Assembly (NCBI RefSeq): GCF_016937615.1
Contig: NZ_JAFHKI010000138.1
Coordinates: forward strand, 1-58,589
Reading direction: 5' to 3'
From: Pseudomonas lactucae
GTDB taxonomy: Bacteria > Pseudomonadota > Gammaproteobacteria > Pseudomonadales > Pseudomonadaceae
DNA length: 58,589 nt
Shown: positions 54,880 through 58,589 of the stretch, piece after piece
How the letters are laid out: the number at the start of each line of letters is the position of its first letter
Numbering within the stretch: position 1 is the first letter of the stretch
Notes under the pieces: generated by a model
What the model was told of the DNA's origin: nothing
The model's input: only the letters and a program-made list of their open reading frames with translations
The model's database searches: none
Position numbers and translations under genes: made by a program

Positions 54880-55428
54880 ATGGCTGAAGCCACAAGCTTG
54901 GCAGTGACCGGGATCTTTTCCGGTCTACAAATAGCGGCAACAGGTAACGCAGGACTGGTGAAAACGGCTTGCGCCGTTTCGGCGACGACAGGCTATGTCC
55001 TCGCCCGCCAACTGACCTCCGATGGCACGGCCTATACCGTGCTGACGGCGACCAACACCCAGCCGGCAACCGACCCGGCAAGCCTGGTAGTGGAAGCTCG
55101 CTACGCACAGACCATCAGCCTCGCCGAACTGGATCTGGAGGTGCGGTATACCGACATTCCGGCGGGTAGCGAGTTATCGGTGGAGGCGCCCGACAGCGCG
55201 CTGGGGATCTCTCGCCAGGCCATCAACGGTACCGGCCTGGTCGGCTCCCAGAGCAAGAAACAGGCGGCCTTTGAAACGAGCCTGCAATTGAGTCTGTGGG
55301 TGACCAACCCGGATCAATTGAAAGCCACCTCGGTGGTGACCCTGAGCCTCTCGAGTATCGAGGGCAGCAGTGGCGGTCCCGTTAAGAAGACATTGCTGCA
55401 GAAATTCCAGATCAACTTGTCCCACTGA
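54880..55428 (+). CDS. beta-rich protein of unknown function (182 aa)
   Basis: 182 residues with an AAGGAG site before the ATG at 54880, 31 nt after the giant gene. No signal peptide or membrane helix. Sequence is small-residue-rich and strand-like (AVTGIFSGLQIAATGNAG, SLAELDLEVRYTDIPAG, SVVTLSLSSIEGSSGGP). I do not recognise it. Its position suggests a partner of the giant LamG protein and of the next gene product. Confidence 0.75.
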   Translation: MAEATSLAVTGIFSGLQIAATGNAGLVKTACAVSATTGYVLARQLTSDGTAYTVLTATNTQPATDPASLVVEARYAQTISLAELDLEVRYTDIPAGSELSVEAPDSALGISRQAINGTGLVGSQSKKQAAFETSLQLSLWVTNPDQLKATSVVTLSLSSIEGSSGGPVKKTLLQKFQINLSH

Positions 55429-55450
55429 CACTCTGTAAGGAATACAGATT

Positions 55451-56491
55451 ATGGCTAAGGAAACATGGAGCGGGATCGTCGTCCGCGCAACGCTGGCTGA
55501 AGACGGTACGGTACCGCGCAGCTCGTCGTCGGGCTCGCCCGACATCATTCTCGCCGGCAAAACGCCGCTGGAGCATCCCGAAGAGCTGACGCTGGCGGCA
55601 AATTACAACAACGCCTATGACAACCACCTGTATGTCGGCTGGCCGAACTTTCTCTACGTGCGGGGTAAAAACTTCACCACCGGGGATCTGGCAGGCAGTT
55701 GGAGTTTATATTGGGCCACCCCCAACATCCTGTTGTATCCCTACTTGTGGGAGAAGAACCAACTGGCGACGTCTTCCAACGACAAGAACCCGAAGTTCAC
55801 CATCAAGGCCGGCGCCATCGGCGCCTCGACGGATTGCTTCACCTGGGTGCCGCCGGATACGTCGGACCACTATTGCATGATCGCCGTCGCCATCACCGCG
55901 GATCACGGCAACCCGCTGGCAGGGGTGACCAACATTACCGACCTGGCGGACACTCTCTCGAAAAACGCGAACATTGCTCAACGCAATGTGCAGATGGTGC
56001 GCGGTGATGCGCCGCAGGTGGTCAGTTACGCCGGTTACAACCAGGGCGACGAGGGCGCAACGGTGGATTTGGCGGTGGTGTTTGAAAACATCCCCAAGGG
56101 CACCTCTTATACAATCGCCTCGGGCACTCCGCTCAATGGCAATATCCTGCACCATGACGCCACGAATACTCAGGACAACAACTTCAAATACGCCTGGGTC
56201 GGTCAGGAAATCCCCGCCAACTGGACAACCAAGTTCACCTTTACGCTGGTGTTCGGCACTGACTGGTCAGGTATCCCGCCTAACAAGCCGCCGAAGGTGA
56301 CCATCCGTGGCGAACTGGTCCAGGGTACCCGGGACCGCCTCTATCACAACCCATCGGCCTATCATCCTGATCCTGCGCCCCATCCTAAAACAGGCGTTCT
56401 ACAAGTGCGTCTCGACGAAGACGGCGGGCCAGTGAAGGTAATCGTCGCAGGCAGCGTGACGACGCAATACACCGACATAGGGCCCAAATAA
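55451..56491 (+). CDS. Ig-like/CARDB-type protein of unknown function (346 aa)
   Basis: 346 residues, ATG at 55451 with TAAGGAA upstream. No signal peptide. The middle contains HLYVGWPNFLYVRGKNFTTG, SWSLYWATPNILLYP, CFTWVPPDTSDHYCMIAVAI, then NIAQRNVQMV, a pattern I associate with CARDB/Ig-like beta-sandwich modules in extracellular bacterial proteins. The C-terminus VIVAGSVTTQYTDIGPK ends in a strand. It is the last clear gene of the operon; the function is unknown. Confidence 0.75.
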   Translation: MAKETWSGIVVRATLAEDGTVPRSSSSGSPDIILAGKTPLEHPEELTLAANYNNAYDNHLYVGWPNFLYVRGKNFTTGDLAGSWSLYWATPNILLYPYLWEKNQLATSSNDKNPKFTIKAGAIGASTDCFTWVPPDTSDHYCMIAVAITADHGNPLAGVTNITDLADTLSKNANIAQRNVQMVRGDAPQVVSYAGYNQGDEGATVDLAVVFENIPKGTSYTIASGTPLNGNILHHDATNTQDNNFKYAWVGQEIPANWTTKFTFTLVFGTDWSGIPPNKPPKVTIRGELVQGTRDRLYHNPSAYHPDPAPHPKTGVLQVRLDEDGGPVKVIVAGSVTTQYTDIGPK

Positions 56492-56524
56492 ACACGGCAT
56501 CGGACAGGTGCTGGCTTGCCGGGG

Positions 56525-56547
56525 GGCGATCTCATGTTTGAGGTCGC
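56525..56547. other. hairpin after the giant-protein operon
   Basis: GCGATCTCA and TGAGGTCGC form a stem with one mismatch (and a GTTT-containing loop), 34 nt after the stop of the 346-aa gene. There is no T-run directly behind it, so it is not a canonical terminator. It may mark the operon end. Confidence 0.35.
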
Positions 56548-56611
56548 CTGCCTTCAGGTCTCGTGTGTTTTAAATACAGCAATGGCACACATCGTGTGAA
56601 CGGTGATTTTT

Positions 56612-57259
56612 ATGTCGACGACCGAGTTATGGGAATTAAACAACCTTATGACATCGCTCAACGGTATGAGCGATAGAGTCTCCAAGATCGTCAAACAAGC
56701 GCTCGTGGTAACCGAACAAGGATCGATTGATGTATTCATACACGACCTTCCACTCGGACCCGCGCTGGCGACTGCGCAAGATTCATTCAAGCAGTATGCG
56801 AATGAATCATTGGACCTGAATGGGGCCTACGGGAACATAGTTGATTACTTGTATGGTGTTACGCATTCTTGCGACAAAATTTCAAGAAGCATAGAGGACA
56901 GAACAAGCTCGGCGGCATGTTTTTTACAAGTGTTATATCAAGTGAAACACATGGCAACGGCTGCCGAGGACTTGCCGAAGGATTATTCATCCGATTATCA
57001 AACGCCGGCAAAAGTTCTGACAAATGCTATCAACCTGAGGATTGCTGACCTTAGCGGAGCAGATGGCATTATCGGAACACGAAATAAAATGGAACAAGTA
57101 AGGCAAGCGTTGTCGGCTGATGTCGACGAGATCATAAAAGACAGTCAGGCCATCGGAAGTGATGTTACGGATTTGGTCATCAACCAGCCAATCAACAAGG
57201 CCATACCCGTCGATCAGCTTATTACCGACTGGGCGAAGGGGCTTCAGCAGGCTGCATAA
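56612..57259 (+). CDS. helical protein of unknown function (215 aa)
   Basis: 215 residues from the ATG at 56612 (MSTTELWELNNLMTSLNGMS); a GTG at 56603 is an alternative. No signal peptide. Predicted almost wholly helical, with long amphipathic heptad-like stretches (RVSKIVKQALVVTEQ, GTRNKMEQVRQALSADVDEI). Base composition is visibly lower in GC than the upstream operon, which points to separate acquisition. It precedes a second helical gene. I do not recognise a family; pore-forming or antitoxin-like helical bundles are possible. Confidence 0.7.
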   Translation: MSTTELWELNNLMTSLNGMSDRVSKIVKQALVVTEQGSIDVFIHDLPLGPALATAQDSFKQYANESLDLNGAYGNIVDYLYGVTHSCDKISRSIEDRTSSAACFLQVLYQVKHMATAAEDLPKDYSSDYQTPAKVLTNAINLRIADLSGADGIIGTRNKMEQVRQALSADVDEIIKDSQAIGSDVTDLVINQPINKAIPVDQLITDWAKGLQQAA

Positions 57260-57269
57260 CTGATGAAAC

Positions 57270-57300
57270 GGCGCCCGGCCACAAATGCCAGGCGCCTTTT
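57270..57300 (+). terminator. rho-independent terminator or attenuator
   Basis: GGCGCC-C-GGC (57270-57279) pairs with GCC-A-GGCGCC (57287-57296), followed by TTTT. It sits 11 nt after the 215-aa gene and 20 nt before the next ATG, so it ends or attenuates the transcript. Confidence 0.6.
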
Positions 57301-57319
57301 ATATAGAAAGGTGATAATC

Positions 57320-57751
57320 ATGGCTAGCAATCTAACATCCAATATCAACTCATAGGATGTCGTTGCGAAGCTTGACGACCTGCGCGCGAAGGTGGCTGGC
57401 AATGTCGGTGATATAAGCGAGGCATTGGAAAAAGTTCAAGCGAAATATGATGTGCTGAGCCACCAGTGGCAGGACGCGATAAACGCATGCCGAGGCTCTG
57501 AGTTTGGTGTGCAAGTATGTGCCATGGCTCAATTTGGCGACGCCAATTATGATAATTTTATAATTGGCGGCTTTTTAATCAGCAAACTTACATTTGCGAA
57601 AAATTGTATATCTGGCCTGGTGGCCGATATCTTGCCGCTTACGTCTGCCTTTGATCAGCTCGAAGACACCACCCGCAACATGCTGGAGGATATTCAAGAT
57701 GGCTTTGCGGACATTCCGGATATTGAAGATTTTTTGAGCCAGTTAAAATGA
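57320..57751 (+). pseudogene. helical protein gene with an early amber codon
   Basis: The ATG at 57320 has a good AAAGGTGATAATC ribosome site and begins MASNLTSNINS, but codon 12 is TAG (57353-57355). The frame then stays open for 132 more codons (DVVAKLDDLRAKVAGNVGDI to the stop at 57751), with helical sequence like the gene before it. A GTG at 57392 could restart a 119-residue form. A CAG to TAG change is the simplest reading. Function is unknown. A single missing base cannot explain the stop. Confidence 0.6.
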
Positions 57752-58033
57752 ATGGGTAAAGAGGAGGAGGGGGGCGGATGGTGCTGCGGGGTAGGCTGCG
57801 CCAAGACATTAAGAACGTGGACGATGGTCGGTACAACTAGTGAAACGAAGCACATGAATACGAGTGACGCACACAGTATTTTGCCGGCGTTGGTGAGGAC
57901 GGTTTCGGTATCAAAAGAGGAACCGGCTAGGTCGTGGCCCGTTAAGACAATCAATTCGGCACGGGATAGGCGGCCAGGATTCTGAAATCCAATCGCCACC
58001 CGTCCTCAATACAGTGCAATAACAAATCCTGAC
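57752..58033. other. gene-poor stretch before the terminal minus-strand gene
   Basis: About 280 nt with no frame that has both a ribosome site and protein-like composition. Short overlapping frames here are low-complexity and rejected. Confidence 0.55.
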
Positions 58034-58444
58034 TCAGATCGACTCAAGGATCTCTCTACGACGACTGCAGTATTCGTCCTCGTCAATGAGATTGCGCTGC
58101 TTAAGAGACAACAGCTTTTGTAGACGCGCTTCGATGTCGTTCACAAGCGGCGCTGCTACATGGACATCCAGGGAGCGCTCACTGGCGCCAGCACATGCGG
58201 CATTGATGTCGTTCATCAGCGCGACTTCGTCAAAGACCGTTTGGCCTTTCTTGTCGCGCATAAGGTTTGAATATGCGCGCCCTAGTGCCAAGGTCTGCTG
58301 GCGTAAATCTGCGTTGCGAGGGTCGGCTTTGAGATTCGCCAGTGAGCGCTGGTAGGCCTCTCGTGCTTCTGTCTTTGCCTTTTCCTGGGCGTGAGCCCAC
58401 CAAGCTGCGATGACTACGACGGCAATCAGAATGACCCAGATCAT
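58034..58444 (-). CDS. membrane-anchored SHOCT-like protein
   Basis: 136 residues. An N-terminal helix MIWVILIAVVVIAAWWA acts as membrane anchor, then a charged helical middle (QEKAKTEAREAYQRSLAN). The C-terminus, about 108-136 (LQKLLSLKQRNLIDEDEYC, then RRREILESI), matches the short SHOCT motif often found at the ends of bacterial proteins. No role can be assigned. It lies about 110 nt from dif. Confidence 0.7.
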   Translation of the reverse strand: MIWVILIAVVVIAAWWAHAQEKAKTEAREAYQRSLANLKADPRNADLRQQTLALGRAYSNLMRDKKGQTVFDEVALMNDINAACAGASERSLDVHVAAPLVNDIEARLQKLLSLKQRNLIDEDEYCSRRREILESI

Positions 58445-58555
58445 TTCAACAATCCCTTGATGGTGTGAGTGAAGTTTGCCGAATGATACTACATAGCCAT
58501 CTTTCGTCTACGTAAAGGGCATTCGCTATAGGGTGGGCGAACGGCCTGACACATT

Positions 58556-58583
58556 ATTTAACATAATATACATTATGCGAACC
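58556..58583 (-). other. dif: dif chromosome-dimer resolution site
   Basis: Read on the minus strand, the arms are GGTTCGCATAA (XerC side), centre TGTATA and TTATGTTAAAT (XerD side). This is the 28-bp gamma-proteobacterial dif, one base different from the E. coli site as I recall it. XerCD recombine here under FtsK control. It marks the replication terminus and is a known integration point for dif-targeting mobile elements. Confidence 0.92.
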
Positions 58584-58589
58584 GTCCTA

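Noticed and set aside
57752..57985. A short plus-strand frame after the amber-containing gene
   Set aside because: It begins with a low-complexity Glu/Gly run and has no ribosome site or family likeness.
1..58589. CRISPR arrays, rRNA or tRNA genes, insertion sequences
   Set aside because: No regularly spaced repeats, no rRNA or tRNA-like stretches and no transposase frames were seen.

Overview
The window looks like a fluorescent-group Pseudomonas chromosome. It has high GC, REP/REPIN-type palindromes, a perfect Anr box, an OprD-family porin, a FAN1 nuclease of the PaFAN1 type, an RlhA-type rRNA hydroxylase and an XPD-like Fe-S helicase. A 28-bp match to the XerCD site dif lies at the extreme right end (58556-58583), so this is the replication terminus. 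KOPS octamers (GGGCAGGG) found by eye point almost only rightwards, toward that site.

Layout. Bases 1-12.4 kb: a small lipoprotein, a FAN1 plus helicase/nuclease pair, an ATP-grasp plus alpha-E pair, a PAS kinase with two response regulators (one with an EAL domain), and an Anr-boxed universal stress protein. 12.5-18.8 kb: a tight seven-gene minus-strand operon (thermostable-hemolysin family protein, acyl-activating enzyme, haem-oxygenase-like diiron protein, SDR, TPR protein, OmpR-type regulator, histidine kinase) behind a divergent control region with a long inverted repeat. 19.7-25.7 kb: a sugar ABC transporter with LacI regulator and FGGY kinase. 25.7-33.8 kb: Lrp, EamA exporter, RlhA, RidA, BdlA-like chemoreceptor, OprD-type porin, oxaloacetate decarboxylase.

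The most interesting part is 34-56.5 kb. Two divergent genes encode heptose-phosphate kinase and nucleotidyltransferase homologues. Facing them is a compact plus-strand operon: SPASM radical SAM enzyme, methyltransferase, GT4 glycosyltransferase, PIG-L deacetylase, GT2 glycosyltransferase, DegT aminotransferase, a sugar-phosphate cyclase with 2-deoxy-scyllo-inosose synthase motifs (not AroB motifs), UDP-GlcNAc 2-epimerase homologue, asparagine-synthetase-like amide synthetase and Gfo/Idh/MocA oxidoreductase. This is the enzyme set expected for a 2-deoxystreptamine/paromamine-type aminocyclitol. The same operon continues, without a visible terminator, into a giant (about 2,374 aa) LamG-repeat protein and two beta-rich partners. 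I see no aminoglycoside resistance gene and no exporter. Two lower-GC helical-protein genes follow before dif.

Quality warning. Nine genes are broken by 13 frameshifts (seven once, the radical SAM gene twice, the LamG gene three times). Every one is repaired by adding a single base, mostly in a short G or C run, and conserved core genes are hit too. I read this as systematic base-dropping in the assembly rather than decay, so I describe these genes as intact families carrying an apparent frameshift. One separate amber codon (57353) cannot be explained this way.
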